A stretch of 38,584 nt of DNA from Bacteroidota bacterium (GCA_015222065.1 JADFUQ010000183.1:1-38584), one strand, 5' to 3'; positions 8,186 to 17,364 are shown, numbered from the stretch's first letter. Notes: a model not told the origin generated them from the sequence alone. Numbers and translations are program-made.

Positions 8186-9316
8186 ATGGGGAAAAAGAAA
8201 GTTGTTATACTTGGCGCCGGACTTGTTGGTAATGCCATTGCTATTGATTTAAGTAAAAAATTTGATATAACAGCTGTTGATGTCAGGGAAGAACCCCTGC
8301 AGAAATTAAGCCGGGAACATGGAATAAAAATAAAACGGACTGATCTTTCCACGAAAGAAAAAGTGGCTGAAGCAGTAAATGGTTTTGACCTTGTAATTGG
8401 TGCTGTCCCCGGGTTTATGGGATACAATACAGTGAAAAATGTTATTCTTGCCGGGAAAGATATTGTTGATATCTCATTTTTTCCTGAAGACCCTTTTAAA
8501 CTGGAAAAACTGGCTAAAGAAAAAAGGGTTTCAGTGGTAATAGATGCAGGAGTTGCTCCAGGTATGGGAAATATTATTTTAGGGTATTATTATGCATCTG
8601 TTGAGGTTACAAGATATGAATGTCTTGTTGGAGGATTACCGGTAATCAGGGAATGGCCATTTGAATATAAAGCCGTTTTTTCACCTGTTGATGTGATTGA
8701 AGAATATGTACGTCCTGCACGTTACGTTGAAAATGGAGGACTTGTTGTAAGAGAAGCCCTGTCTGATACAGAGCTGGTGTATTTTGATGAAGTTGGAACC
8801 CTGGAATCATGGAACTCAGATGGACTGCGTACACTTTTGAAAACAATAAAAATCCCGGATATGATTGAAAAAACCCTGAGATACCCGGGAACAGTGGAAT
8901 ATTTAAGAGTGCTTCGTGAAACCGGCTTCTTTTCATACGAGGAAGTGGATGTCCGGGGTAAGAAAATACGTCCGGTTGACCTGACTGCCCGCCTGCTTTT
9001 TCCAAAATGGAAACTTAAACCGGGGGAGGAGGATTTTACGGTTATGCGGGTTGCTATTGATGGGAAAAAAGAAGGGAAATATTATACCTGGGTTTATGAC
9101 CTGTACGACCGGTACAACAAAGAAACAGGAACATTATCAATGGCCAGAACAACAGGATATACCTGTACCGCTATTGCAAACCTAATACTGGAAGGGAAAT
9201 TTGGCAGAATTGGAATAAATCCACCTGAATATGTTGGAGAAGAAAAGGGGAATTTTGAATATATTCTGAATTATCTCGAAGAAAGAGGTGTTCAGTATAA
9301 TGTAAAAATTTTGTAA
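8186..9316 (+). CDS. Saccharopine dehydrogenase-like NAD(P)-binding protein
   Basis: A 376-residue cytoplasmic protein of the saccharopine dehydrogenase family. The N-terminal Rossmann motif is VVILGAGLVGNAIA, followed by the family's PGFMGYN and DAGVAPGMGN segments; the C-terminal half is the catalytic-like domain. I use the ATG at 8186; the in-frame TTG at 8177 would add three residues only. Members act on lysine/saccharopine or on carboxynorspermidine-like substrates, and which applies here is unknown. It lies 12 bp after the SDR gene and 19 bp before the GH97 gene. Confidence 0.85.
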   Translation: MGKKKVVILGAGLVGNAIAIDLSKKFDITAVDVREEPLQKLSREHGIKIKRTDLSTKEKVAEAVNGFDLVIGAVPGFMGYNTVKNVILAGKDIVDISFFPEDPFKLEKLAKEKRVSVVIDAGVAPGMGNIILGYYYASVEVTRYECLVGGLPVIREWPFEYKAVFSPVDVIEEYVRPARYVENGGLVVREALSDTELVYFDEVGTLESWNSDGLRTLLKTIKIPDMIEKTLRYPGTVEYLRVLRETGFFSYEEVDVRGKKIRPVDLTARLLFPKWKLKPGEEDFTVMRVAIDGKKEGKYYTWVYDLYDRYNKETGTLSMARTTGYTCTAIANLILEGKFGRIGINPPEYVGEEKGNFEYILNYLEERGVQYNVKIL

Positions 9317-9335
9317 TACTAAATTAATAATTATT

Positions 9336-11318
9336 ATGAAGAGAATAATTCAAGCAATACTTTCTTTTGTTTTAATATCGGGAATTATTTTTTTATTCGG
9401 TTCTTGTTCTGCACCTGAAGTGGCGGAAACCGAGAGTTATACTGTTGCATCACCTGACGGAAAGATCAGGGTTGAGGTTAATATTGGAAATAAGATAATG
9501 TTTTCTGTTTTCCATGATCAGAATATGATACTGACCGGCTCACCCATATCACTCAACCTTAAAGAAGGAGAAAATCTGGGTGTTAATTCTGAACTTGATG
9601 GAGTTGAAAGGGAAACCGTTGACAGAATTATCAATCCGGTTGTTCCTCATAAAAACAAAATTGTTAAAGACCATTATAATGTTCTGGTACTGAAATTTAA
9701 GAACCGGTATAATATTGAATTCAGGGCATATGACGATGGCATCGCGTACCGGTTTATAACATCATATTCCGGGAAGATAATAGTTAAATCAGAGGAGGCT
9801 TTATATAAATTCAATGGTAATTATATGATATACTTCCCTGAAGAGGAGAGCTTTTTTTCGCATAACGAATGTGAATATATTGACACAAACCTGGGCGATC
9901 TTACTGCAGAAATTCTTGCCAGCTTACCTTTGCTTGTTATAACAGAGAATGGGACAAATATTGTATTAACTGAATCGGCTCTTGAAGATTATCCGGGTAT
10001 GTGGGTAAGGGGAGAAAGTGGTAATACTTTGAAAGGGGTTTTTCCCGGTTATCCGGTTGATGTAAATCAAGAGAGCGACAGAGATGTTCCCGTTACCAAA
10101 AGGGCTGATTATCTAGCTGAAACAGAGGGTCCCAGAACTTTTCCGTGGCGTACAATGATTATTACTGATGAAGCCGGGAAACTGATTGAAAGTGATATGG
10201 TGTTCAGATTGGCAAACCCTATCAGGATTAACGATCCATCATGGATTATGCCGGGAAAAGTTGCATGGGATTGGTGGAATGACTTAAATGTGTATGATGT
10301 TGATTTTAAATCGGGGGTAAATACAGAAACCTATAAGTACTTTATTGATTTTGCTGCAGCTAATGGGATTGAGTATATTATTCTTGATGAAGGGTGGTAC
10401 AAACTGGGGAATTTGCTGGATATTAATCCGGATATTGATATGACGGAATTATCCGGTTATGCTGAAAAAAAAGGTGTTGGACTGATCCTTTGGATTATCT
10501 GGAAAACACTTGATAATCAATTGGATGAGGCCCTTGATCAATTTGAAAAATGGGGGATTAAAGGAATCAAAGTGGATTTTATGCAGCGTGACGACCAGTG
10601 GATGGTGAATTATTACTATAAAATTGCCAGGGAAGCTGCTGAAAGGCACCTGCTTGTTGATTTTCATGGAGCATATAAACCGGCGGGCTTGCGACGGACA
10701 TATCCAAATGTCATTACCCGCGAAGGCGTAAGAGGTCTTGAATGGTGTAAATGGTCTGATGTTGTTGGTCCGGAACATGATGTTATCATTCCGTTTATTA
10801 GGATGGTGGCAGGACCCATGGATTATACACCCGGTGCTATGGATAATGCAAGAAAAGCCAATTTCAACTCAAGATTTTCAAGACCAATGAGTCAGGGGAC
10901 ACGGGTACACCAGATGGCAATGTATGTTGTTTATGAAAGTCCTCTCCAGATGATGGCTGATAATCCGGGTAATTACATGAAAAATCAGGAATGTACAAAT
11001 TTTATCACTAAAGTGCCTGTAGTATGGGACGAAAGTCATGTTCTGCATGCAAGCGTGGGAGATTATGTGGTTATTGCACGAAAGAAAGATGATATCTGGT
11101 ATGTTGGAGGATTGAATGACTGGACAGCAAGAGAATTGTCTTTGGATATTTCATTTATTGGTAAAGGTGAGTTTAGCGTAGAGGTTTTTAAGGATGGTGT
11201 TAATGCTGATAGAAATGCTACTGATTATAAATATGAAAAATTCAAAGTTAATTCAGCAGATGCGATTAATATAAATATGGCACCCGGCGGGGGATGGGTA
11301 GCCAGGATAAGTAAATAA
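9336..11318 (+). CDS. Glycoside hydrolase family 97 lipoprotein (alpha-glycosidase)
   Basis: A 660-residue enzyme with a lipoprotein signal ending in LFGSC (Cys24), so it is likely an outer-membrane or periplasmic lipoprotein. The N-terminal beta-sandwich (about 30-300) is followed by the (beta/alpha)8 barrel and a C-terminal sandwich, as in GH97. The barrel holds KVDF with Asp414. In the retaining GH97 subgroup, described for a Bacteroides thetaiotaomicron alpha-galactosidase, an Asp at this strand is the nucleophile, while the inverting SusB-type enzymes lack it. TREGVRGLEW (461-470) likely supplies the acid/base Glu. Alpha-galactosidase is therefore more likely than SusB-type alpha-glucosidase, by inference. 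The neighbour thyA starts 5 bp after its stop. Confidence 0.9.
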   Translation: MKRIIQAILSFVLISGIIFLFGSCSAPEVAETESYTVASPDGKIRVEVNIGNKIMFSVFHDQNMILTGSPISLNLKEGENLGVNSELDGVERETVDRIINPVVPHKNKIVKDHYNVLVLKFKNRYNIEFRAYDDGIAYRFITSYSGKIIVKSEEALYKFNGNYMIYFPEEESFFSHNECEYIDTNLGDLTAEILASLPLLVITENGTNIVLTESALEDYPGMWVRGESGNTLKGVFPGYPVDVNQESDRDVPVTKRADYLAETEGPRTFPWRTMIITDEAGKLIESDMVFRLANPIRINDPSWIMPGKVAWDWWNDLNVYDVDFKSGVNTETYKYFIDFAAANGIEYIILDEGWYKLGNLLDINPDIDMTELSGYAEKKGVGLILWIIWKTLDNQLDEALDQFEKWGIKGIKVDFMQRDDQWMVNYYYKIAREAAERHLLVDFHGAYKPAGLRRTYPNVITREGVRGLEWCKWSDVVGPEHDVIIPFIRMVAGPMDYTPGAMDNARKANFNSRFSRPMSQGTRVHQMAMYVVYESPLQMMADNPGNYMKNQECTNFITKVPVVWDESHVLHASVGDYVVIARKKDDIWYVGGLNDWTARELSLDISFIGKGEFSVEVFKDGVNADRNATDYKYEKFKVNSADAININMAPGGGWVARISK

Positions 11319-11323
11319 ATGTT

Positions 11324-12118
11324 ATGAAGCAATACCTTGATCTCTTAGATCATGTAGTAAAAAAAGGATCAGAAAAGCAGGACCGGACAGGAACAGGTAC
11401 GCTTAGTGTGTTCGGATATCAGATGCGTTTTAACCTGCAGGATGGTTTTCCGGTATTAACTACTAAAAAACTACATCTGAAGTCAATAATTCATGAATTA
11501 TTATGGTTCCTGGATGGGAATACAAATACCAAATATCTGAACGATCATGGTGTAAAAATATGGAATGAATGGGCTGATAAGAATGGTGATCTCGGGCATA
11601 TTTACGGATACCAGTGGAGATCATGGCCAACAACAGATGGAAAATTTATTGATCAGATAAGTAATGTAATTAATTCGATCAGGAAAAATCCTGATTCAAG
11701 AAGACATATTGTTAGTGCATGGAATGTTGGGGACCTTGATAAAATGGCCCTTCCTCCATGTCATATCCTTATTCAGTTTTGGGTAAACAAGGGTGGGTTA
11801 TCATGTCAGCTTTATCAGCGCAGTGCGGATATTTTTCTTGGTGTGCCTTTTAATATCGCCTCTTATTCACTATTAACCATGATGATTGCACAATCAACCG
11901 GTTTACAACCCCGTGAATTTATCCATACCCTGGGTGATGCGCATATTTATTTTAACCATATCGACCAGGTAAAACTGCAACTCACTCGTGATCCGTTCCC
12001 ATTACCACAAATGAAACTGAATCCTGAACGGAAAAATATTTTTGAGTTTGAGTATGATGACTTTGAGCTTGTTAACTATCAGGCTCATCCTCATATTAAG
12101 GGAAAAATTTCAGTGTAG
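11324..12118 (+). CDS. thyA: Thymidylate synthase
   Basis: Converts dUMP to dTMP with 5,10-methylenetetrahydrofolate, yielding dihydrofolate. At 264 residues it has the E. coli length, and the catalytic Cys falls at residue 146 in ALPPCHILIQF as in E. coli ThyA. Further marks are the folate/dUMP-binding QRSADIFLGVPFNIASY and the arginine pair SRRH. It lies 5 bp after the GH97 gene and 41 bp before folA. The thyA-folA pairing makes sense because folA regenerates the tetrahydrofolate that ThyA consumes. Confidence 0.98.
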   Translation: MKQYLDLLDHVVKKGSEKQDRTGTGTLSVFGYQMRFNLQDGFPVLTTKKLHLKSIIHELLWFLDGNTNTKYLNDHGVKIWNEWADKNGDLGHIYGYQWRSWPTTDGKFIDQISNVINSIRKNPDSRRHIVSAWNVGDLDKMALPPCHILIQFWVNKGGLSCQLYQRSADIFLGVPFNIASYSLLTMMIAQSTGLQPREFIHTLGDAHIYFNHIDQVKLQLTRDPFPLPQMKLNPERKNIFEFEYDDFELVNYQAHPHIKGKISV

Positions 12119-12159
12119 AGTCGTTGGCGAAGATAAAAGTATAAAGGAGAAAGTAAAAA

Positions 12160-12666
12160 ATGATAAAAAAACATATCTCTATCATTGTAGCAGTAGCTGA
12201 GAATAATGCCATTGGAAAAGGAAACAAATTATTATGTTATATCCCGGATGATTTGAAAAGATTCAAGAGATTAACCACAGGCCATCATGTAGTTATGGGA
12301 AAGAAAACCTATGAGTCTCTTCCGGTAAAACCATTACCAAACAGGACAAATGTCGTAATATCTGATATCGGGGGTGAACTGATAAAAGGTTGTGAAATGG
12401 CTTATTCTATTGAGGAAGCTATTGAAAAGTGCCCGGATAATAAGGAGTCGTTTATAATAGGTGGAGGTTCAATATACAGCCAGTTTTTACCATTTGCAGT
12501 CAAGTTGTATATTACGAAAGTTCATAAAGCTTTTGATGCTGATACATTTTTCCCGGAAATTGACGAAAATGAATGGAAGTTAATTGAAAGAGAGGATGTT
12601 GAATCTGATGGGAATAATGATTTTAGCTTTTCATATCTTACTTATGCAAGGAAGAAAACCAAGTAA
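12160..12666 (+). CDS. folA: Dihydrofolate reductase
   Basis: Reduces dihydrofolate to tetrahydrofolate with NADPH. The 168-residue protein opens with ISIIVAVAENNAIGKGNKLL. The conserved acidic substrate-binding residue lies in IPDDLKRFK, and VVMGKKTYESLP plus IIGGGSIYSQFLP are the NADPH-binding and GG signatures. A clear Shine-Dalgarno (AAAGGAG, 12143-12149) precedes the ATG, which is uncommon in this phylum. Its stop codon is the first TAA of a heptamer tandem repeat. Co-transcribed with thyA. Confidence 0.97.
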   Translation: MIKKHISIIVAVAENNAIGKGNKLLCYIPDDLKRFKRLTTGHHVVMGKKTYESLPVKPLPNRTNVVISDIGGELIKGCEMAYSIEEAIEKCPDNKESFIIGGGSIYSQFLPFAVKLYITKVHKAFDADTFFPEIDENEWKLIEREDVESDGNNDFSFSYLTYARKKTK

Positions 12667-12709
12667 CCAGTAACCAGTAACCAGTAACCAGTAACCAGTA
12701 ACCAGTAAC
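12664..12709 (+). repeat. (TAACCAG)6 heptanucleotide tandem repeat
   Basis: Six perfect copies of TAACCAG (12664-12705) plus a partial TAAC. The first TAA is the folA stop codon, so copy-number changes beyond it would not alter the protein. A 7-bp period gives stops in several frames. It is a candidate for slipped-strand length variation and resembles simple repeats found in other spacers here. Confidence 0.9.
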
Positions 12710-12802
12710 AAAAAAACATACCGTTAAATTAAACCTTTTTCTTTTTTTTTCGTCAAATAGGGTGAAATCACAAATAAAGATTATTCACTAAAACTATTAA
12801 TC

Positions 12803-13675
12803 ATGAAAACAAAGAATTATTTGTATATCCTTTCCATCATTGTTGCCGGAGCAATCCTGTTTCAGGCATGTGATAAAGAAAAAACTTCTACTCTGACAGA
12901 TGATGAAGTGGCTGTGGCTGAAGATGATGCACTGGCGGAAAAATTGTTTGGTGAGATATTTGATATGGCGCTTTCAGCGGAACAGCTTGTTGATGGTCAG
13001 ATCAATAACGGAACATTGAAATCGGCAGTAGTTTGTGACAGTTGCCCGAATGTTTCAGTTGATCATCCTGATTCAACTTATTGGCCAAAAGTAATTACTA
13101 TTGACTATGGTGACGGGTGTACAGGTTTCTATGAGCAAACACGTAGTGGGAAAATCATTATTCAGGTTACCGGACGTTACCGTGTTACGGGTACCTCCAG
13201 AACAATTACTTTAGAGAATTATTACATTAACGGTATTCATGTTGAAGGCACAAAGACCGTAACCAATGATGGTGAGAATGATGAAGGGAACATTTGCTAT
13301 TCCATAGTATTAACAGGTGGCAAGATCACAACTCCTGACAGTATTGTTATTACCCGTGAATCAACCAGAACACGTGAATGGGTTGCAGGGTCTGACACCT
13401 GGAATATATGGGATGATGTATATTTTATTACCGGCCAGACAACTGGAACAAATTTCAGAGGTGTAGCGTATTCAAGGACAATAATAACTCCTCTTGAGTG
13501 GGCTGCAACATGCAGGTTTATTAAAAGTGGTTCAATTGATATAGTTATTGGTGAAAATGACCCGATAACTCTTGATTTTGGTGATGGTAGGTGTGATAAT
13601 GAGGCAACAGTTTCAAGGAATGGGGAAACCAAAACTATTCTGTTAAGGTACCGGCACAGGAAACTGAACGGATAG
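12803..13675 (+). CDS. Hypothetical lipoprotein
   Basis: A 290-residue protein I do not recognise by function. The signal peptide ends in ILFQAC (Cys23 lipidated), followed by an acidic Asp/Glu/Lys linker, placing it at the periplasm or outer membrane. The mature part contains a CDSC pair and a beta-rich body with several TITxxNYYINGIHVEGTKTV-like strands, suggesting a beta-sandwich or repeat fold. It ends 20 bp before a bidirectional terminator shared with convergent clpX. No relation to the upstream folate genes is visible. Confidence 0.75.
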   Translation: MKTKNYLYILSIIVAGAILFQACDKEKTSTLTDDEVAVAEDDALAEKLFGEIFDMALSAEQLVDGQINNGTLKSAVVCDSCPNVSVDHPDSTYWPKVITIDYGDGCTGFYEQTRSGKIIIQVTGRYRVTGTSRTITLENYYINGIHVEGTKTVTNDGENDEGNICYSIVLTGGKITTPDSIVITRESTRTREWVAGSDTWNIWDDVYFITGQTTGTNFRGVAYSRTIITPLEWAATCRFIKSGSIDIVIGENDPITLDFGDGRCDNEATVSRNGETKTILLRYRHRKLNG

Positions 13676-13690
13676 AATATGCAGGAAAAG

Positions 13691-13719
13691 AAAAAAGGCG
13701 GTTCAACCCGCCTTTTTTT
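13691..13719. terminator. Bidirectional terminator between the lipoprotein gene and clpX
   Basis: GGCGG (13697-13701) pairs with CCGCC (13708-13712) around the loop TTCAAC. Six A precede and seven T follow, so it works as a rho-independent terminator in both directions. Its T-run overlaps the clpX stop codon. Confidence 0.88.
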
Positions 13720-14935
13720 ATGATGCTTTCAGTAATTTTATATTTACTTTTTCAAGCTTTTGCCGAGCGTAATTGGTTGTAATTCTAAGTTTTGAAACGT
13801 TATTCGATGGAAGCTCAAACATATCATCCATCATAATAGCCTCGCAGATTGAACGAAGACCACGTGCTCCAAGCTTAAATTCGATAGATTTATCAACTAT
13901 ATACTCCAGTACTTTATTATCGAAAGTAAGTTCAATATTATCAATACCAAACAGTTTAATGTATTGTTTGATAATAGAATTCTTCGGCTCGGTAAGAATA
14001 TTTCTAAGAGTAGGTTTATCAAGAGGATCAAGGTGAGAAAGAATAGGAAGCCGGCCGATTATTTCAGGGATCATCCCGAAAGATTTCAGGTCCTGTGGTG
14101 CGATATATTGCAGGAGGTTCTCTTTATCAATATAATCCCTGTTCTTTCCTGCACTATACCCGACAACCTGTGTATTCATCCGGTGGGCAATTTTCTTTTC
14201 AATACCGTCAAAAGCACCGCCACAAATGAAAAGAATGTTTTGTGTATTTACAGGTATCATTTTTTGTTCCGGATGCTTTCTTCCACCCTGGGGTGGAACA
14301 TTTACAATTGATCCTTCAAGAAGCTTAAGAAGACCTTGCTGGACCCCTTCTCCGGACACATCACGTGTAATTGACGGGTTATCGCTTTTCCGTGCAATTT
14401 TATCAATCTCATCAATAAATATTATTCCCTTTTCAGCAGCTTTTACATCATAATCAGCAGCCTGCAACAACCGTGTAAGCAAACTTTCAATATCTTCTCC
14501 AACATATCCGGCTTCAGTTAGTACAGTAGCGTCAACGATAGTAAAAGGGACATGCAACATCCGGGCAATAGTACGGGCAAGCAGGGTTTTACCTGTTCCG
14601 GTTTCGCCAACAAGAATAATATTTGACTTTTCAATTTCAATGCCATCGTTTTCATTACGGGTTTGAATCAGCCTTTTGTAATGGTTATAAACGGCAACAG
14701 ACAAATATTTTTTTGCCTCTTCTTGTCCAATCACATACTGGTCAAGAAACTTTTTTATTTCACGCGGTTTGAGAAGTTGTATCTGGGTAACATCAAAACT
14801 GCTTTTTCCTTTAGTCTCTTCCTGAATGATATTATATGCCTGCTCGATACAATGATCACATATATGACCTGAAATTCCTGCGATCAGCAAGTTCGTGTCT
14901 TTTTTATCTCTTCCGCAAAATGAACACTTATCCAT
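13718..14935 (-). CDS. clpX: ATP-dependent Clp protease ATP-binding subunit ClpX
   Basis: AAA+ unfoldase that recognises tagged substrates and feeds them into ClpP. At 405 residues it is near the usual 410-425. The N-terminal zinc domain has Cys4, Cys7, Cys26 and Cys29. Walker A is GETGTGKT (110-117), the pore loop GYVG is at 143-146, Walker B is IIFIDEIDKI (171-180), and the sensor and arginine-finger regions follow. The tail is short. Third gene of the minus-strand tig-clpP-clpX block, 108 bp downstream of clpP. It also has a TATATTTG element of its own at 14972-14979, so it may be transcribed independently. Confidence 0.97.
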   Translation of the reverse strand: MDKCSFCGRDKKDTNLLIAGISGHICDHCIEQAYNIIQEETKGKSSFDVTQIQLLKPREIKKFLDQYVIGQEEAKKYLSVAVYNHYKRLIQTRNENDGIEIEKSNIILVGETGTGKTLLARTIARMLHVPFTIVDATVLTEAGYVGEDIESLLTRLLQAADYDVKAAEKGIIFIDEIDKIARKSDNPSITRDVSGEGVQQGLLKLLEGSIVNVPPQGGRKHPEQKMIPVNTQNILFICGGAFDGIEKKIAHRMNTQVVGYSAGKNRDYIDKENLLQYIAPQDLKSFGMIPEIIGRLPILSHLDPLDKPTLRNILTEPKNSIIKQYIKLFGIDNIELTFDNKVLEYIVDKSIEFKLGARGLRSICEAIMMDDMFELPSNNVSKLRITTNYARQKLEKVNIKLLKAS

Positions 14936-14971
14936 AACCTGAATGTTACACTTTACTAATTTAATTCGTTA

Positions 14972-14979
14972 CAAATATA
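14972..14979 (-). promoter_or_regulatory. Possible -7 element of a clpX promoter
   Basis: The minus strand reads TATATTTG, a perfect TAnnTTTG match, 37-44 bp upstream of the clpX start codon. No strong -33 partner is visible. Confidence 0.4.
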
Positions 14980-15043
14980 CAAAAATGAATGAAAGAGTTT
15001 CATAAATCAACTTTTCGGGTAAGAAAAGTAACCGGATCAGACA

Positions 15044-15724
15044 TTACTTTTCTTTTGCTCTTGATAACACTTCGTCAATCATTCCATATTTTTTCGCCTC
15101 TTCAGAAGACATCCAGTAATCACGATCAGCATCCTTTTCAACTTTTTTAATATTATTGCCTGTATGATGAGCAATTATAGTATAAAGTTGATTCCTGGCT
15201 TTAAGAATCTCACGGGCAGTAATCTCAATATCAGTTGCTTGTCCCTGAACGCCACCCATTGGCTGATGTATCATGATCCTGGAATGTTTCAGGGCTGATC
15301 TTTTACCTTTGGTACCTGCAGTAAGCAATACCGCACCCATTGATGCTGCCATTCCTGTGCATATGGTGGCAATATCCGAACTGATATATTGCATAGTATC
15401 ATAAATGCCCAATCCGGCATGGATTGTTCCTCCGGGGGTGTTTAAATAGATCTGGATATCTTTTGTCGGATCGGTTGACTCAAGATACAATAACTGAGCC
15501 TGAATAATATTTGCAACATAATCGTCAATAGCCAGTCCAAGGAATATTATCCTGTCCATCATAAGTCTCGAAAAAACATCCATAGAAGCTACGTTTAACT
15601 GCCTTTCCTCAATAATAGTCGGGGAGATATAATCATTAGATATGGATTTAATCTGGTCAAAAACCATACTGTTAATTCCCCTGTGGCGGGTGGCATATTT
15701 TCTGAAATCGTCTTGATAATCCAT
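15044..15724 (-). CDS. clpP: ATP-dependent Clp protease proteolytic subunit ClpP
   Basis: Serine protease that forms the two-ring tetradecamer degrading proteins delivered by ClpX. The catalytic triad is Ser128 in GMAASMGA, His153 in HQPMGG and Asp202 in RDYWMSSEEA. The glycine-rich LNTPGGTIHAGLGIYD segment forms part of the oligomer contacts. At 226 residues it has an N-terminal stretch of about 30 residues ahead of the core, likely a processed propeptide. It lies between tig and clpX, the usual bacterial order. Confidence 0.97.
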   Translation of the reverse strand: MDYQDDFRKYATRHRGINSMVFDQIKSISNDYISPTIIEERQLNVASMDVFSRLMMDRIIFLGLAIDDYVANIIQAQLLYLESTDPTKDIQIYLNTPGGTIHAGLGIYDTMQYISSDIATICTGMAASMGAVLLTAGTKGKRSALKHSRIMIHQPMGGVQGQATDIEITAREILKARNQLYTIIAHHTGNNIKKVEKDADRDYWMSSEEAKKYGMIDEVLSRAKEK

Positions 15725-15752
15725 TATATTAAGATTTTGGTTACATTAATAT

Positions 15753-15760
15753 CAAAAGTA
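15753..15760 (-). promoter_or_regulatory. Possible -7 element of a clpP promoter
   Basis: The minus strand reads TACTTTTG, the same TAnnTTTG octamer as in front of rplU, 29-36 bp upstream of the clpP start codon. A TTG at 15785-15783 lies 22 bp further upstream. Motif evidence only. Confidence 0.4.
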
Positions 15761-15788
15761 ATAAAAAACATGACCGGTAGGTCAATAT

Positions 15789-17144
15789 TTATTTCTTTTC
15801 AAATAGTTTATTAAAATTATCCGTTGAAACCATCTTTTCATCAATTTTCACACTCTCTTTAATATAGGCAATAGTTTTGTCTTCAAATAGTTTATCATAC
15901 ATTCTTCTCTTATCATCCTTTTTCTTCAAAATCTCTTTGGCGAAGCCCTCCAGTTGTTCATCAGGCATATTGGCCATACCATATTGTTGAAATTGCATAA
16001 GGGCAACTACTTTGGCATATTCAAGAACCTCATCTTCAGTAACTTTCATATCCTGATCCTTAATGATCTTGTCTTTAATGAGCTGCCATTTCAGGTCTTC
16101 GGCAACCTGATCAAATTCTTTTTCAATTTGATCAGGCGTTACTTTCCCTTCGTTACTTCTGAGTAACCATCTTTTAAGAAACTTCTCCGGGAGCGAGAGT
16201 TTCATTTTATCAATCATTTTTTCTTTAACATCCAGAGCAAGCCGGTAATCACTTTCTTTTTTCAGGTTAGATTGAATTTCCTCTTTGATCCTGTTATAAA
16301 ACTCTTCCTCCGACTTGATTTTATCATTACCAAATGCCTTATCAAACAATTCCTGGTTTATCTCTGCATTTTCGAATTTTGAGATCTCTTTTATTGTAAA
16401 TCTCACAAGAGGGTCAATATCAATCACGTTTTCCTTTTCAGTTCCCAGGATAGCAGCAATTTCAGTATTGTTGGGATAAGCTTTTTTAATATCGAAATCA
16501 ATTGATTCCCCGGGTTTTTTACCTGTAAATTTCTTTATTACACTATCATCCTTAAGTATTTCAAGAGATATTGTTGCATCATTATTGGAAAAACCGGTTT
16601 CTTTTATATTGCCTTCCGCGTCAATTTGAATGATCTCACCCTTAAGCATCTCTGTTTTTTCCACTTTATCTGCTGATTTGAAATGCCCGAATTTTCTGGT
16701 ATAGTTTTCAGTGTATGAGTCAATAAGTTTCTTATCAACCTTAATGGTATAATAAGGAATTTTATCTTTTTTTGTCAGGGTTACTTCGAATTCGGGAGCG
16801 AGTCCAATGTCGAATAAAAATTCAAATTCAGTTTGTTTTTCAAAATCTATATTTTGTTCCTTTTCACATGGTAGAGGTTCACCAAGAATATTCAATTTTT
16901 CTTTAACAAGGTAATTTGAAATAGATTCGGAAAGGATTTTGTTTACCTCATCAACCAATACTGCTGTACCGTACATTTTCCTAATCATACCTGCAGGTAC
17001 TTTACCTGGTCTGAAACCGTCAATTTTTGCTTTTCTTCTATAATCTGTCAGTACAGTTTCCACCTTTTCTTTATAATCACTTTCTTCAATGGTGATTTTT
17101 AATTCTGCATTTAACTCGTCAATATTTTCTTTAGTAATATTCAT
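15789..17144 (-). CDS. tig: Trigger factor (ribosome-associated chaperone)
   Basis: Ribosome-bound chaperone and peptidyl-prolyl isomerase that meets nascent chains. The 451 residues follow the family order. The N-terminal ribosome-binding domain carries the signature GFRPGKVPAGMIRKMYG (about 43-59), close to the canonical GFRxGKxP. An FKBP-like middle part (about 155-250) is divergent, as usual for Bacteroidota. The long helical C-terminal domain holds chaperone arms rich in Lys/Glu. The next genes are clpP and clpX, linking folding and degradation. Confidence 0.95.
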   Translation of the reverse strand: MNITKENIDELNAELKITIEESDYKEKVETVLTDYRRKAKIDGFRPGKVPAGMIRKMYGTAVLVDEVNKILSESISNYLVKEKLNILGEPLPCEKEQNIDFEKQTEFEFLFDIGLAPEFEVTLTKKDKIPYYTIKVDKKLIDSYTENYTRKFGHFKSADKVEKTEMLKGEIIQIDAEGNIKETGFSNNDATISLEILKDDSVIKKFTGKKPGESIDFDIKKAYPNNTEIAAILGTEKENVIDIDPLVRFTIKEISKFENAEINQELFDKAFGNDKIKSEEEFYNRIKEEIQSNLKKESDYRLALDVKEKMIDKMKLSLPEKFLKRWLLRSNEGKVTPDQIEKEFDQVAEDLKWQLIKDKIIKDQDMKVTEDEVLEYAKVVALMQFQQYGMANMPDEQLEGFAKEILKKKDDKRRMYDKLFEDKTIAYIKESVKIDEKMVSTDNFNKLFEKK

Positions 17145-17167
17145 ATAGTAGTTTTAAAAATTACATG

Positions 17168-17214
17168 GTAAAAAACCGCTAACTCCCTGTCAAATTTCGA
17201 AAGTTAAGCGGTTG
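17168..17214 (-). terminator. Rho-independent terminator after tRNA-Leu
   Basis: On the minus strand AACCGCTTAAC pairs with GTTAGCGGTT (one bulged base), followed by TTTT. The loop is about 20 bases. It lies just past the tRNA 3' end and before tig, so it probably ends the tRNA transcript. Confidence 0.75.
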
Positions 17215-17222
17215 TTTTTTTG

Positions 17223-17304
17223 TGCGGATGAAGGGACTCGAACCCCCACGCCCGAAGGCACTAGATCCTAAGTCTAGCGCGGCTACCAATTACGCCACAT
17301 CCGC
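17223..17304 (-). tRNA. tRNA-Leu, anticodon UAG
   Basis: Class II tRNA of 82 nt. The acceptor stem GCGGATG pairs with CATCCGC, with discriminator A. The anticodon stem CTAGA/TCTAG encloses the loop CTTAGGA with anticodon TAG, decoding CUA and other CUN leucine codons. A variable arm TGCC-TTCG-GGCG follows, and the T-arm loop is GTTCGAGTC. The CCA end is not encoded. It lies between lptB and tig with its own promoter-like and terminator elements. Confidence 0.95.
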
Positions 17305-17318
17305 CTTGAAATTCACCG

Positions 17319-17326
17319 CAAATATA
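17319..17326 (-). promoter_or_regulatory. Promoter -7 element of tRNA-Leu
   Basis: The minus strand reads TATATTTG, a perfect match to TAnnTTTG. It ends 15 bp before the mature tRNA 5' end, a distance that fits a short leader. The -33 element is not clear. Confidence 0.5.
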
Positions 17327-17364
17327 TTTAAATTTTCAAGATAATTAAAAAAGGAAGTAGATAG

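Noticed and set aside
9336..11318. Calling the GH97 enzyme SusB
   Set aside because: There is no SusC/SusD context, and the KVDF Asp fits the retaining alpha-galactosidase-like subgroup better than inverting SusB.
12664..12709. CRISPR array
   Set aside because: The heptamer copies are contiguous with no spacers; it is a simple tandem repeat.
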